Below are positions 30,215 through 42,774 of a stretch of DNA of 64,000 nucleotides, piece by piece. Under the pieces are notes generated by a model that made no database searches, was not told the DNA's origin, and was given only the letters and a program-made list of their open reading frames with translations. The translations under genes and the position numbers were made by a program. Origin of the DNA: Whitmania pigra (lineage: Eukaryota; Annelida; Clitellata; Hirudinida; Haemopidae). Each line of letters begins with the position of its first letter. Position 1 is the first letter of the stretch. The stretch is from contig JAJTWR010000021.1 in the NCBI GenBank assembly GCA_021613335.1, positions 2,748,001 through 2,812,000 on the forward strand, given 5' to 3'.

Positions 30215-31390
30215 TCATCTAATTTGAATATATTTGTTTTACAGTTAATCAAAATGAAAGTAGTAATTTTTGGTGGTCAAACACGCAGCGAAGCGCTTTA
30301 AATTAGCCCTCTAATCATCGGTGACCTGTGAGTTTTTCATTTCATCATAATTGTGTCCTTATCTGCAACGACCGTTACAGCCTTAGTCAAAGATAACCAG
30401 CCACATGCTACGTGTACACATTTGTGTGCACTAGGAAAACTGGTGTTTCGACGGCGATTAAGCTACACAAGTTCTTAAAAACGATGTAATTATGTGGAAC
30501 CGACTTTTACGACATGCAAGAGAGATGGCTACAACAAAACTTAGCAGGCTTTTCTGCGTGCAAACAGTTCAATTATACTGTTGTAATCAATCGTTCTTGC
30601 AAGTCGACCTTCCACCGCCAGCATTCCAAGGCTGGTCAGGCGTTCTTGACGCATTGTCGATCTCAAAATATTTTTAACTCGCCAATGTGATGAAAGATCG
30701 TTCTGCTTGAGCAACGGTAACCGGAAGCGTGCAGAAGATACGTATCATAATGACAACGTTTGGAAACAGTGTATCGGTTTTCAAAGTGTGTTCAGCAAGT
30801 CGAATGGCTTCAGACTTTTCTGTCCGAGGTTTGCAACATGTATAGTTTTCAGATGCTCCAGCTCATTCAACAGCATATAGACTGAATTTCTAAGAGGCCG
30901 ACTGTATTCATGGAATTCCCACCAATTTCCCAATTAGAGTAAGTTATGCATTAACTTCTACGGGAACAGCCCTGTCGTGTAACAATAACCCTTCGCTCAA
31001 CACGCGCCGACTTTTCGACTGCATCAGTTATATGAGAAAATTTCATGAACGGTTAGGTTTGTAAATCCAGAAATGACGTCCAATGCGATTATATAAATTG
31101 CAAGAAGGCGTTATAAAATGGTTGACCCGAAGTGGGCGTTTCAGTATTATCCTGCGTTTTTTCTAGTTACGACGCCATTATTAAATGATACAATAACATA
31201 GCTGTTGTTATTTATTATAGCAACGAATATGCCCTTTCAATATCGTGATAATTTGACAAATTAAATATAAGATTTTTATATCCTTTAGACCAAAAATCAA
31301 CTTTAGCAGTAATCTAGTGTGTATAACTCCCCCCTTACAGATGGGGCACCCTGGCAGTGACTGGTTAGGAAAAAGCGAGCGTTAAAAATT
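30215..31390. other. Region without recognised features
   Basis: This is where upstream exons of the channel gene would be expected, but no signal peptide or conserved N-terminal exon could be identified. The 61-codon ORF at 30,492 is not recognised. Confidence 0.4.
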
Positions 31391-31394
31391 TTTT

Positions 31395-31535
31395 TTATTA
31401 AGGTCCGTTGCATAACTGGATGATCCAGCAACGAATCGGCCCTGCCATCATGAGAGGACATGCGGCTCAAATAAAAAAAAGCGGTCATTATTTTTTTGAT
31501 TAGAGTCCGTTATATAACTAAGATGTTATATAACT
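31395..31535 (-). repeat. SINE family 2 pieces, minus strand
   Basis: The reverse complement of about 31,395-31,470 reads CTCATGATGGCAGGGCCGATTC, then CATCCAGTTATGCAACGGAC and CTTAATAAAA, matching the SINE head end and tail. A second tail (GTTATATAACGGACTCTAATC) ends next to it at about 31,495-31,530. Confidence 0.65.
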
Positions 31536-31830
31536 AGTCCAAATGACTAAAAAAAACGCGATCGGTAGCCCAAGAGTATCTATAGTACCCATTTCATTAT
31601 TTTCTTGGTGCTCGCCACTCTCGTTGGTTCTCACCATAAAACAGAGCTACATTTAAGAATTTTTTAAAAGGTATTAATTTGGTTCTTTTCTCATTTTATC
31701 TGTGTTTTCGCTCAACAGTACATGCATTGAACTAGATTGAATACCACCAAATTAATATAATTAATATAGTAGTATAAACTTGCATTATATATAAATGTAC
31801 AAATAATTTGTATAAATGTTTAATATTTAG

Positions 31831-34800
31831 ATGTCCCGACCAAAGTCAAACTCGGTATCTATGTTAATAGCTTTTATTCAATCAGCGAGCAGACGATGGT
31901 TAGTAAGTTATTGTTGCTTTACAACTAAAAAACTAAAACTAAAAAAATAGTTTAGAATTTTAATGCAGAGATTTAGTTACAATAAAAAGTCGACTAAGCT
32001 TTTGTGCGACTCCATTAGAGGTTTATTACCCAGCCTCTCTCAAGAGCTTTTATAGCTACAACCCGGTTATGTTGCCAAAAGGCTCCACTTGTAAAACGTC
32101 AAATTAATAGGGTATGGCAACGTAACCATGATCGAGATAAGTTACCACCTTAATCTCTTTCTAAATATTTTAGTCTTGATTTGTTAATTCGGATTTGTGA
32201 TTGCCCGATAAAAATAATATAGTTAGTAATAATAGACTTACACTTTTTAAAAATTAATTAAGTAATTACTAAGTAATTAGTGCTTAATAATTTGTAAAAG
32301 TTTTTGTAAATTGATGTTTTAGTTAGATAAACTTTATTCTATTTAATAATTTTGAAGGATTATTCTGTCATTCTCTATTTGAGACAAAGTTGGGTTGATC
32401 CACGATTGTCTTTTAAATCTCCGGATGGGAAATTGTTTCAAATGAAGATGGGCGAACATTATTGGCAAAACATATGGATTCCCGATGTTTTCTTTCGAAA
32501 TGAGAAAAAAGCATCGTATCATGATATCACTGTGCCAAACCGCTTGTTAAGAATAAACAGTACTGGAGCAATCTGGTATACGATCAAGTGAATTTATTCA
32601 TCTTTTTTTTTCAATATTGATTGTGACCCATTAAAACTTACCAAGTTATAATTTTAATTAAACAAGAATATCAGCAACTTTGTCATGCCCAATGAGATTT
32701 GAGAAATATCCGTTAGATACTCAAAGGTGTCCTTTGCTATTTGAGAGTTGTATGTTTTGAACTGATTTTCTATATATATTTCTATATTTCTATAACAAAA
32801 ACTAAAATTGTAAATGATTTCTATTAGTTGGATATTCTACTAAAGCGGTTAACTTTACATGGTTGGATAATCCTGTTGATGTTGATAAAGGCCTACAGCT
32901 TCCACAATTTTCTCTGGTCGGAAAAAAATACCATGACTGCACTCAAAACTACACTACAGGTTTATTACTGCACTAGACACTTCTAAATCAATTTGTTAAT
33001 TAGTTTAAATTGGTTTCAAAAGTGAGATTTAAGAGAGTTCATTTAAAGATGATTGTAAACAAAGTTTTGTGTAGGTTTCTCCCTGCTGTCGACGCTTTAT
33101 TTATTTATTAACAGTTTCGATTATCGTTTTATTTGGTTTAATGTTTATTGTAAATAATAATTAAGAAATAGATAATTGGCCAAACAACGGCTATAGCTAG
33201 CGGAGTCGCCAGCTCTTACAGAAACTAGTATACTAGAGTCAATGTTCGCGTGTGGATGTGTATTTTATTAATACTTTTGACTTTAAGTCATACTTTTTTG
33301 ACTAAATAATTTAGGACGGTCATGTTCAAATTCAAAATGTTTACATACGTGACACTGTAGTATAGTAATGATAAACAATTCCGGATTTCTAATTCCTAAT
33401 TATCGATAGAAAGAGAAACAAGATCAAACAAAAATACTTAAGTTTAAAATCAAAACGTAGATCAAACAGAGATTTAGCAATGATTTGGGACATATCATCC
33501 CGTTTTCAAGTAAACACCTTAATGTCGTAATTATTTGAATGATCCTGAAAGTTGTTTCAAAAACTACATTCAGACACATATACTACCCATTTTTTTACAG
33601 TAAACGTCACGAAAATTTTAAAAATTTTCCAGGAATTCTATTGTCCAGGTTGCCCCCTCACTGGGGTCAGATGGTTTAACAATGGTGTATCCCTTCCGAA
33701 AAAGTTGTAAATTCTAGTTGACGTATGCTCTTGTGGAGTTGCTGGATTGCCTCAAACTGTTCCTTAGTAGAAGGATTCACTTTGTGAAAGAAGACATGTG
33801 GCATGATCAGTCGTTAAAGTTCTCAATGCTAAGCAAAATACTCGAAATGAAATATGCATTTCGAGACACTTGAGTGTTCTTTTCATCCCATTAAACTGAG
33901 GGTAATAAGCAGTGGTTTGTAGACGACGAAAACCAATAGAATGGGACAAAACACTATTTTCAAACTGTCGTCCTTGATCTGTATTAAGGCACAATGGTAA
34001 TTCAAATGGTTCAGTAAATAAATTGATGAGAGAGTAAATTAGTGAATGAATACTAATCCAGTGGGTTAAAAAATCCTCAGCAACTGTGGTTGCAGTGATT
34101 GAGGCTATCGGAACACATTTAAACCAAAGGGTTGCTATGTCTAGAACTTAGAAACTCCTACCGCGGAGCTAACCGACAGGGAATCATGAGAGGAGTGCCC
34201 CCGTCATCAAACGTTTTCGGCACAAACTCCTGACGTTCTCGAGAGATGGGCCACACACCCGTTAATCAGGTGGATGTCCCTGGCTAACCCTACATATCCA
34301 ACTCCATCATAACGCACCACACGTTATATGGTGATCGATGAGTTTACAACGACCTTTGCGCATATAATGACCTATATATATTTGACCTATAATGCAAATA
34401 TAAGTTATAATTTCTTTGAAGCGGCCACCGTAACTTAGAAAAATACGTTCACCGGACACTCAGTGAGTCTCGATGTAATCAAAGAAAAATATTTGAATTG
34501 ATTTAGGCGAATGGAGTCCCGTTCCTTTGGTATAGAGACTCCTTCTGCGTCTCTCCACTCATCATCTACAATGCCTGGCTGCCAAGCCCTTTCGATGAGG
34601 GAGTGCAGCAAATACAGCACCTTAGGGCATCTTTTAAACACATTCAAACCAAAGGTTTGCTCTGTTGATAAAGTGTCACAAATTATTGCATCTCTGATGT
34701 ATATTGAGAACCAAGTGATTATTGAAAGTTTCAGAAATGTGAATGTGAACTGTTTGAAATCGATCATTGAATAGTTGGTATAGGTTACTAGACTTGCTAA

Positions 34801-37496
34801 TGTAATGAAAATTAGCCGAACCTACTAGGTATAACTTTATATTTTCAAAAGCTTTGCACTGACGAGTTTGCCACATCAATTGATGGTTATGTTAAGTAAC
34901 AAATGTTAAGTTAATGGTTAAATACAAATGAACTTTCCATAAGAGTATGCTAGGGAGCAGATGTCTGGGCAAAGTGAGGAAACCTGCATAGTTTTTTTTG
35001 TTTATTAAAATCGATGATGGCTTGTGTGTTATCTTAAAGTGGTGATATTCTAGTCGAAGATAGTGTATAGCCTAGAAACATTACAGAGCTCTGAGCAATC
35101 ATCATATGTCTTTACTTGTCCAAATAGTCCAAAAGTATTTTGTTTCCGCTACTGCCTCTGAACATTTTAAGCATTTGTTCGAAGATAATTTTCTTTATGT
35201 GGCAAGTGGAGTTTAATAACAAATGGACGAAGGAAAAAGAATAACAAAAAAATACATTCATTATTTTTACAAATTAAAGTGACTTTGTATGAATAACATC
35301 ATTTCACTTTGTAAATTATAAATTTGCTCTATTTTAAATTGGTTATCAAATACATTTTACATCCTCATATTATCATCATTTTGGTATCCGATCAATTTTG
35401 TAATTCATCAATATTTTAAATTTATATTTTCGAACTTAACAGGCACTCATTCGTGTATTTCCATTGAATTTGTTTTACACCGTGATATTGGTTACTTTAT
35501 CATCCAAGTTTATGTTCCCAGTATGTTGATAGTCATATTGTCATGGGTTTCGTTCTGGATTAGCATCGATGCACACCCCGCAAGGGTTTCTCTCGGGCTC
35601 CTGACTGTTTTGACTACAACAACCATGAGCGGGGGAGCGAGGTTTGTAATTTTCGTCGGTAGAGCGTCGATTGTCGATATAACATTCAGATTTTTACGAT
35701 TCTGCAAATATAATTGTATAAAACATGCTTATTATTACAATACCAAAAGGTTATATTTTTTTATGTATATAGAATAATATTATAAATTAGATTGATATTA
35801 TAAATTCTATATTATAAATTGCTATAAAAGCAAATAATATCTTTTCTTTGGTTGCAGATATTTACTAATCACCCAAATTTTATTAATTTAATCATCATGT
35901 TCAAAGGGAATTTGAATTCAGTTAGAAATACTAATGAATTATGTTAGGTTTCCATCATTAAGACACTAGCTGTTTCCCCCGGCATTGCCCGCTAATAGAT
36001 TAGCAATTGAATAAACTTCATGTACAATATAAAAATTTTTTATTGATATGAATTAACACAATACGTCGCTATAAGCAACACCTTGAGCAAGAATAAATAA
36101 ATTGTTGGGTGAACCCATCCTTGAGCATGCAGCATAAAGTTATCCGTGGAAAAAACACGAAGATCTCAAGTCCATTCCACATTATTTAATAGATTTCTCC
36201 TGCGACTTGTTTATAGTTATCGAGAATGCATGTCTCTCTGGAAATTACAATCTTTTGAACTTAAAAGCAATATTCGTGCATCCATGATCAACCGCGAGCT
36301 CTTTGAAAAGAATCTACTCGTCTGAATCCAGAGCTTCGTGCTGAAAGTTTTTCGCATTGTCCCTTGAAAATCAATTATTGGTTTTGACTTGGTGCCAGCC
36401 GCAGAGCAGCCAAGTATGGCTGTGAAACATGTCCATTCGTGACCACTTGTTGTTTATGGCCACAGTTCCAAGACCCATAGCTTTAGGGTCGCATTTATAT
36501 ACATATAATTGTAATGTTAAATTTTTTTAGCAAAATAAAAAGCGACTATTGGTGCATATTATAATAGTTTGCGTGTTGAAATTTTTACATAAATTGGAAA
36601 AATTGCGTCTTTTTTGCTAAGCTCAGTATCCTAATTAATACTTATATAGACGCAAAATTAATTTTTATTTGTAGAGAATCACTTCCCAGAGTTTCATACA
36701 TCAAAGCAATAGATATATGGATGATCGTCTGTCTTACGTTTGTTTTTGCTTCACTTCTTGAGTATGCCGTTGTCAACGTTTTAGCAAGGCAGATTAAAGC
36801 ATCATCATTAATTGAAGAAAATGAGCAGGTATGTCAGGCATACTAATATTATACTAGATATATGTCAGGTTCTTCCAGTGGCATTAGCAACTGTTGTTAT
36901 GCTTTGGTCACGTAGTAGTTCTATGTATAATAAGTTATCAAAAGAAATTACTGAACGATATGAGGAACTGGCCTGACTTGATGTGGGTCTCATAAGGTGA
37001 TTCTCTTTTATGTATGGCTCGCAGATGTAGTTTATCAATATAGCTAACCCAAATGCCAAATTGAAACTTAACTCTTCAATGGACGCACTTATCAAAGAAT
37101 ACTAATTTTGAAAACGTATCAAACTACATATTTTGTATAAATTCGTATAATTTTTGTATAAAATTTATGTTGGCTGGAGGCCCCTTTTGGTGTGCCCCCT
37201 CCTTTATCCGGCACTGACACAATTTAGAGGGTTTTCATCAATCCGCAATATTTTAAATATCCCCAAAACTTTGTCCAAATTTATATACCTTTATTTTATT
37301 GTAGGCTTCAAAAGAATTAGTAAAGGTTAAGAAAAACAAAAAATTGTTGGGACAGAAGAAGTTCTGCTATGCTCAAAATGACTCCAACAGGAAAAGAGCA
37401 AGACAAGTAGACAAATTTTCTAGAAAGGCGTTTCCAATTTGTTTCATAATATTCAATGTTGTTTACTGGATCGCCTACACGACCCGTGCAAATTAA
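31831..37496 (+). CDS. Glycine-receptor-like ligand-gated chloride channel subunit, 7 exons, 5' end missing
   Basis: Exons: 31831-31898, 32358-32587, 32667-32749, 32828-32959, 35443-35641, 36675-36828, 37305-37496, all GT-AG and phase-consistent. A pentameric anion channel subunit of the plasma membrane. Visible: the extracellular domain ([30 protein letters not shown]), the Cys-loop with exactly 13 residues between cysteines ([15 protein letters not shown]), a second cysteine pair (HDC and THSC) as in GlyR and GluCl, and M1 ([17 protein letters not shown]). M2 has the PAR motif of anion pores ([17 protein letters not shown]), M3 is [20 protein letters not shown], then a short intracellular loop of about 45 residues, and M4 ([16 protein letters not shown]) before a TAA. 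M1-M3 resemble vertebrate GlyR more than GluCl. The signal peptide and first exons were not found upstream. Confidence 0.9.
33640..34150 (-). mobile_element. Ty3/gypsy integrase fragment in a channel intron
   Basis: Minus [33 protein letters not shown], then LKCLEMH, the second catalytic region of gypsy integrase (TD.G.QFES, TTAYHPQ.NG). The catalytic Glu segment (VER) is disrupted. It lies antisense in the intron between channel exons 4 and 5. Confidence 0.7.
34160..34480 (-). repeat. Dispersed repeat fragment, copy 3
   Basis: Reverse-complement counterpart of 28,490-28,800 and partly of 1-131 (CAGGGACATCC, GTGTGGCCCA, CTCGAGAACGTCAGGAG). It abuts the integrase fragment on its left. Confidence 0.55.
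34435..34767 (-). mobile_element. Non-LTR retrotransposon RT fragment
   Basis: The minus peptide reads [34 protein letters not shown] and QFKYFSLIT, resembling RT motif 1-2 of elements whose RT reads AW..G..P..WR.AEGV.IPKE..S....QFR.ISLL. Only this N-terminal RT piece is present. Confidence 0.6.
35642..36265. other. Channel intron 5, left part
   Basis: AT-rich intron sequence starting at the donor after AGCGAG. Nothing recognised before the pogo-like fragment. Confidence 0.5.
36270..36480 (-). mobile_element. Pogo-like transposase fragment, copy 3
   Basis: The reverse complement is nearly the same as 40,380-40,570 of the plus-strand pogo-like copy (GTGGTCACGAATGGACATG, then GCTGCTCTGCGGCTGGCACC and CCGCGAGCTCTTTG-type words). 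It covers the middle of the DDE domain only and lies in channel intron 5. Confidence 0.75.
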
Positions 37497-37499
37497 ACC

Positions 37500-38750
37500 T
37501 TAGCTGACATCAACCTGTTCTATTCTAATTTTTAATAAGATTTTTTCTAGTGTTGTGGCCTTTTCGATGTGTGAAAGCTCTTTTTTATAACATTGAAGCG
37601 CGGATTTAATGTGGGTTGACTGCAAGGCCAACGTCACTTCGAAAATGTAAGAAAAAAGTGTCAAATCCTAATCCAAATAACTTTTGAACATTGATCCAAT
37701 AGCATTCAGCAATCCTGGCACTAAGTAAAGGCGATTACCATTGAGCATGAGAGTCATCTTCAGCCGCAATTCAAGCCGCATCAGCATAATGAGAAAGCAG
37801 TCTTTGTCACCTCGGAATTGATCAAGAGCGCACTCCATTGCCCATGCAATACTGCAAGAACTCTAGCTAGACACAAGCAAACTTAGGTAAAATGACGGTT
37901 TTTAGATCGCTCCAAGTTTGTCGCTCAGCTTGAGAAGCTTTCCCATTGCGCAAAACTTTGAATTCCAACGGGATTTTTAGATGCTAAAAAGACTGCAAGT
38001 GCTTTTTCTTTTAAAAGTAAATTGTCTTTATATGTATTTATATGTATTAAGCGAAGAATATATTAGCTGTAATTGTATATAAAACATTTGGTTGTTTATT
38101 GTCATATATCCAATTCTAATTGTTTGTTACATATTCTTACATTTTAAAAAATTTATATTTTATGTAGCTAAGAATGTGAAAAGATTACCTTTTAGACATC
38201 AGATGAAATTTATAGTTGCATCTTGTTATCAAGACGGTTAATACATTTAGCTGCAACTTTCTCACCTTCCTCACTTGCCATCATAACAAATTTACCATTC
38301 AAGCATTGGCATCAAATTACTGCCGGTTTAGCAATTTTATGAATAAACAACAATACAAGTAAATAAAAGAAGGTTGCTTGGTTATCAACGAATGATATAA
38401 TTAAAAAATCATAATTCATAAAAAATTGAAATAATTAACAAAATCAAACAATGATTCCAAATCAAAATAATAAAAAAACACTTCGTGTTCTACTTCGCGA
38501 TATTAAATCATTTGATTTACCCACCAGTGGTGTCATAGACCCAATCCTAGGTGCTTGATGTGCATTTACGTTATGTGGAGCGTGTGGATTGTCGTTAAAG
38601 ACTTAGAGATTTATCATTTTAACTTTATCACTTTATTGAATTCTTTTTTAAGGTCTAGTTCTAGAGTACTGGTCCGAATCCCCGCCTCGCTGATGAAATG
38701 GTACCAGGCCGCCCAAAAAACAATAAATTATTTCCATTTTATTTACAAAA
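37500..38750. other. Intergenic, possible unrecognised repeat
   Basis: A block at about 37,560-38,000 has higher GC and a minus frame with long open pieces (ALDQFRGDKDCFLIMLMRLE), so a decayed element is likely, but no family is recognised. The rest is AT-rich. Confidence 0.35.
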
Positions 38751-38754
38751 ATTA

Positions 38755-39710
38755 AAATAGTTTGTAGTTCAAGAAAACAACCGCTGCCATATCTTTGTTA
38801 GCCTGTAGCTTTGTGAGGACATAAAACGCAGAGATCAGGTGCTTTCTCTTATGCGTAGAAATAAGATGATTATCCAGAGGCAAAATTGATAACCAGAATA
38901 TTTGAATTACGAGAGCCATTACCATCTCCGAAAAGAAGTCACCTTTGGCAGCACATTTCAGAGTAAAACTGGGTCGCAAAACGGCGATGGCGATTGGTGA
39001 CATATTCATCCTGCTCAATGAACTCAATCAGAGAAAAATTACAAATGTTTTCAAGTTCAGCCAAAGTAGCTGCATTTTAAAGCCAAACCGGAGTTGTGGA
39101 GACGGCGTGTGAACATGTTTGGACATGTTACAGACATATTAAGATTTTAAGCAAGACTGAGCCTGAGCATTCATTCTCACAATTGGTGCACAAAAGACCA
39201 ACGAACTGGTAAGGAACGGATAATCCATTTGTCAACAAACTATGCGAATCTAGCATATCTGTGCAAGAAGATTGGGGATTGATAATGACGGCGTCCTTAC
39301 AACTATGTTCAAGGATACAACTCTGCCGGTGTTCTGGATTTAAGTCATAGTGGAATACCCTGAGATCACAATACATAAATCCCTATTGACATTTTATCTG
39401 TGTGAAGCAAGATTTTCTTAAGTGACTCAAGTTACTAAAACAACTAAATAAACTGGAAGAGCATTTCGGGTGCCATTGTCTACTAAAATGTGTTCCTATA
39501 GTAACTATAATTAAGTAACTATCCAGAAATACTGTGAATACATTTCTAAAATCTAAAATCATGATATTCAAATTATCTTACTTACTTATTAATGTGAAAC
39601 TTGGTATGTATATGGAGTTGATCAAATCATTAATCTGCATTGTCTGAGTACTAGCAACTCGATGCTGACTTGTCAGATGCTTCTGTAAGCTGACTTTGGT
39701 ATCGACTATT
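38755..39710. other. Intergenic, unrecognised
   Basis: Minus ORFs at 38,752-39,027 and 39,128-39,376 are open for 80-90 codons but show no domain that I recognise. The GC content of 38,760-39,120 suggests old coding or repeat DNA. Confidence 0.35.
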
Positions 39711-39949
39711 ACCGTATTTTTACGAAATAAACATGCAGACGAATATAACATGCAATTTTTCCAATTTATGTAAAAAATCACTTATAAAACACGCAAACGA
39801 TTATAATACGCACCAATAGGCACCGTTTTTTCTTTTGGCTAAAATAATTTAACATTTAAATTAAAATTATATATATTAAAATTGAGGCGGTTTTTAATAT
39901 ATAAAACAATCAAATATAGAAGTTGTAAAAAAATCTTTCGTTGGCTGAG

Positions 39950-40068
39950 CGGCCGATGCTTGAAGTGATAAATACAGTGATATAGATAGAAGTGCTCTTT
40001 ATTAAAATAAAAGTCAGAATCATCTTAGTCATGCAACGGACTATAATCAAATAAATAAATAAATTGAA
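39950..40068 (+). repeat. SINE family 2, copy with poly(AAAT) end
   Basis: Possible box A-like TGGCTGAGCGGCCGATGC, then the family tail ATCATCTTAGTCATGCAACGGAC and TATAATCAAATAAATAAATAAA. The box B region is not convincing. Confidence 0.55.
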
Positions 40069-40075
40069 ATATCGA

Positions 40076-40898
40076 CGTCGTTAAGAAAGTGGCTGATAAA
40101 CGTAACTCGTACACTGTTGCCTACAAGCTTCAAGTCATTTCTAGAGCAAAAGACAAAGGTAACAGAGCAGCTGCTTGGGAGTTCAAGTGTCGGTTAGCAA
40201 ATGAAGAAAGAAGGAGTGGTTGCTTAAGAAACTGAACCTGAGAAAACGTGCATGCCGTTGTCAAAATGCAAAATGGCCAAAGTTAGAGTATGATCTAAAG
40301 CTACGGGTCTTGGAACAAAGGAAGAGTTAGCTTTTGACATTACCGCTAGTGAAAGCATCTGGCGCCAGAACTGTGGCAATAACAACAAGTGGTTACGAAC
40401 GGACATGCTTCACAGTCATACTTGGATGCTCTGCGGCTGGCACCAAGTCAAAACCAATATTGATTTTCAAGAGACAATGCGAAAAATTTTCAGCATGAAG
40501 CTCTGGATTCAGAAATGTCCTCAAAAGAGGGGATTCTTTTCAAAGAGCTCGCGGTTGATCATGAATGCAATGACTGCTCATAAAGAGGAGTCAGTTAAGA
40601 AGATGCTCAACTTAAGCGGATGCCACATTTCAATCATCCCGGGTGGTATATCATCCAAACTGCAACTAGAAATCGTTGAGAAATTGACAGATGTGAGAGA
40701 GAGGAATGGATGCAGAATGGCACATACACTCACACACCGTCTCGACGAGACAGGAAGGCTTTGTATTCCGAGGTATACACGTGGGTTGCACGAGCATGGG
40801 ACAAAGTGTCTCCTGATTTGATTCTGAGTGGCTTTAGAAATGCTGGCATTAAATTTCATGAGTTTTCAAGGTTAAAGTCTCCCTTTCAAGAACCATAA
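40076..40898 (+). pseudogene. Pogo-like transposase pseudogene
   Basis: The N-terminal CENPB/HTH-like NSYTVAYKLQVISRAKDKG and RAAAWEF lie at 40,095-40,185. The DDE domain has TTSGYERTCFTVILGC, SKPILIFKR (40,385-40,470), IMNAMTAHKEESVKKML (40,558-40,610) and IPGGISSKLQ (40,640). The second catalytic Asp is Asn here (IMNAM), whereas copy 2 keeps Asp (IMDAM). Frame breaks occur between N-terminus and DDE. A SINE tail lies just upstream (about 40,022-40,065). Confidence 0.8.
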
Positions 40899-41739
40899 AT
40901 GGATCATTGATCTGAGCATGAAATGCAGCTCATGTACAATAACCTTTATAATTGCATTGAAAGAAACAAGGCAGATAATGAAGTTATGCATTTGTACCAT
41001 GCTCTGAGACACAGCTTCACTGTGAAGGTATGGCATTGTTGAGGTTCTAACAGTGGATCAACTATAACATAAAAGTGTGGCCAAAAGCTGCATATAATTT
41101 ATACCATCCAATGGGTTTCATGATTTTCTCTTATAGCAATGTAGAAAATCAAGTGACTCATCACCAGAAAAAGCCAAAGCAGTGGTGATAATTCATTACA
41201 ATTACCAATTTGAATCTTCATAATGAGTTCCAAGAGAATGGACTAAGACTTCCATTTTGTTTTCCAATAAAGACTGCAAAAGACTGATAACTATTACCAA
41301 GAGTGTATCTATTTTGTTCCATGCTTTTGAGAAGTGTTCAAAGAGTTTTTATAGCAAGACCATTAAGAGATTGAAGACATTTGTTACAATAAGTCCATGC
41401 ATGTGATGTTTGACTATTACAATATTACAGTGCTGAAAAAAAACATTGTTACACAAACTGAAAACATTAGCTCCAATTATAATTATGAGTAACAAAGAGT
41501 TGAAAAATATTGATGAAAATTCATAAAATAGTATTATTAATGTTATTCGGGGCCACACCAACTGATCTTGTGGAACGGGTATTTGTCAGCGGCGTCCGTG
41601 GAATCAATTAAAAACATTTAGCTGATTAGCTTCATTGTGCCAATGTGCCTTCTGAAATCCTGGAATCTTTGATCGAAATCATTAGCAAGTTTGGTAACTA
41701 AATACTTCTCATGTTGTACTGTATCAGTAGGCCTCGACG

Positions 41740-41999
41740 AAAGGACTGGCTTTCAGAACATCTGTGACTGAATTAACTTCTGAATGAACGTCACAACATG
41801 CTTATACAACTTGTGTAACCAGTCTGACGTTCAACTCGGCCATGAAATTTGTCATTTTAAAAAGAAACGCCAAGTTGTTCAACCGTAGGTCATCGTCCAG
41901 GAAACATATTTCCTTTCCTTTGTGGTTCATGAATGTCTTTATTTCATCACGTATATTCCAGAATCTGAATAATGTCGATGACTTGCCATCGCCGTGATC
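41740..41999 (-). mobile_element. hAT transposase fragment (GTF2I/EPM2AIP1-like segment)
   Basis: The minus frame reads LFRFWNIRDEIKTFMNHKG, LDDDLRLNNLAFLFKMTNF, then MAELNVRLVTQ, matching the R...LR.EI..F......W...LAFL.DIT.HLN.LN region of hAT-derived proteins. It is cut by the hAT-like insertion at 42,000. Confidence 0.7.
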
Positions 42000-42699
42000 C
42001 AGCGATGGGCAAATCTCAAATCAAATCTCTCTGGCCAAATCTCAAAATTTCAAATTAAATCAAATCCCAAATCAAATCTTTTGAATTTATTGCAGTAGAT
42101 TTTTTCGTGATAAACAACAACAATGAAATCAGCAACCAACATTCATTTATTACAGTTTTATTACCGTTTGAAAAAAATCATTAAGACCTGTTTGAGTCAT
42201 TTCTACGTGATATGTAATTCCGGGCTTCGATCTAATTTGTTCCACGCAAAATTTGCACCTCATACACCAAACGCCTTCTTCCCTTTGGCTGCCTTCGATA
42301 AAATCTCATATTTCCCGCTTAGATATGTCTAAATCAGACATATTTAAATGGCGATAAAGCATTGAGCCTCATCATGTTTACGTAATACAACTTGTGGGGT
42401 TTGAATCCGCGATACCATCGTGAGAGGCGGTCATGCGGTCGCACACTTAATGCAACGAGACGGACGCCATAGACAAAGAATTGTTGAACCATAGACCTGC
42501 GATCTTTATAAATAATATTTCATTGTGATTGAGATCCGACGATCTATGCTCTTTTTGAAGCGCAGTATTTAGGCATGCGTACAAGCGCGATTTGCGATTT
42601 ACTTTTCAAATCGAATCGCAAAAAATGCAAGTAGAATAAAATCAAAATCGCGAATACCACTTCAAATCGAATCGTAACCTTGCAGAAATCGATTTGCTG
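42000..42699. mobile_element. Non-autonomous hAT-like element, 700 bp
   Basis: Termini CAGCGATGGGCAAATC and GATTTGCTG (CAG...CTG), flanked by CCGTGATC (41,992-41,999) and TCGTGATC (42,700-42,707), an 8-bp target duplication with one mismatch. The content is AAATCGAATCGC-type subrepeats and, at about 42,395-42,485, a minus-strand piece of SINE family 2 (CTCACGATGGTATCGCGG then GATTCAAACCCC). It lacks coding sequence. Confidence 0.65.
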
Positions 42700-42774
42700 T
42701 CGTGATCTAAGCCCACTTCCTACAGGAAAAGATTTTAAACTCCCTGTGATTGAGAACTCTGGATGATATTACTA

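Larger units (their letters stand above)
39711..41740 (+). mobile_element. Pogo-like DNA transposon, copy 1
   Basis: It starts ACCGTATTTTTACG followed by ATAACATGC-type words, terminal-repeat-like. It encodes a decayed transposase (40,076-40,895) and carries a 3' region (40,915-41,340) whose reverse complement recurs in copy 2 at about 62,620-63,000. The right edge is uncertain; hAT sequence begins by about 41,740. Confidence 0.7.
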
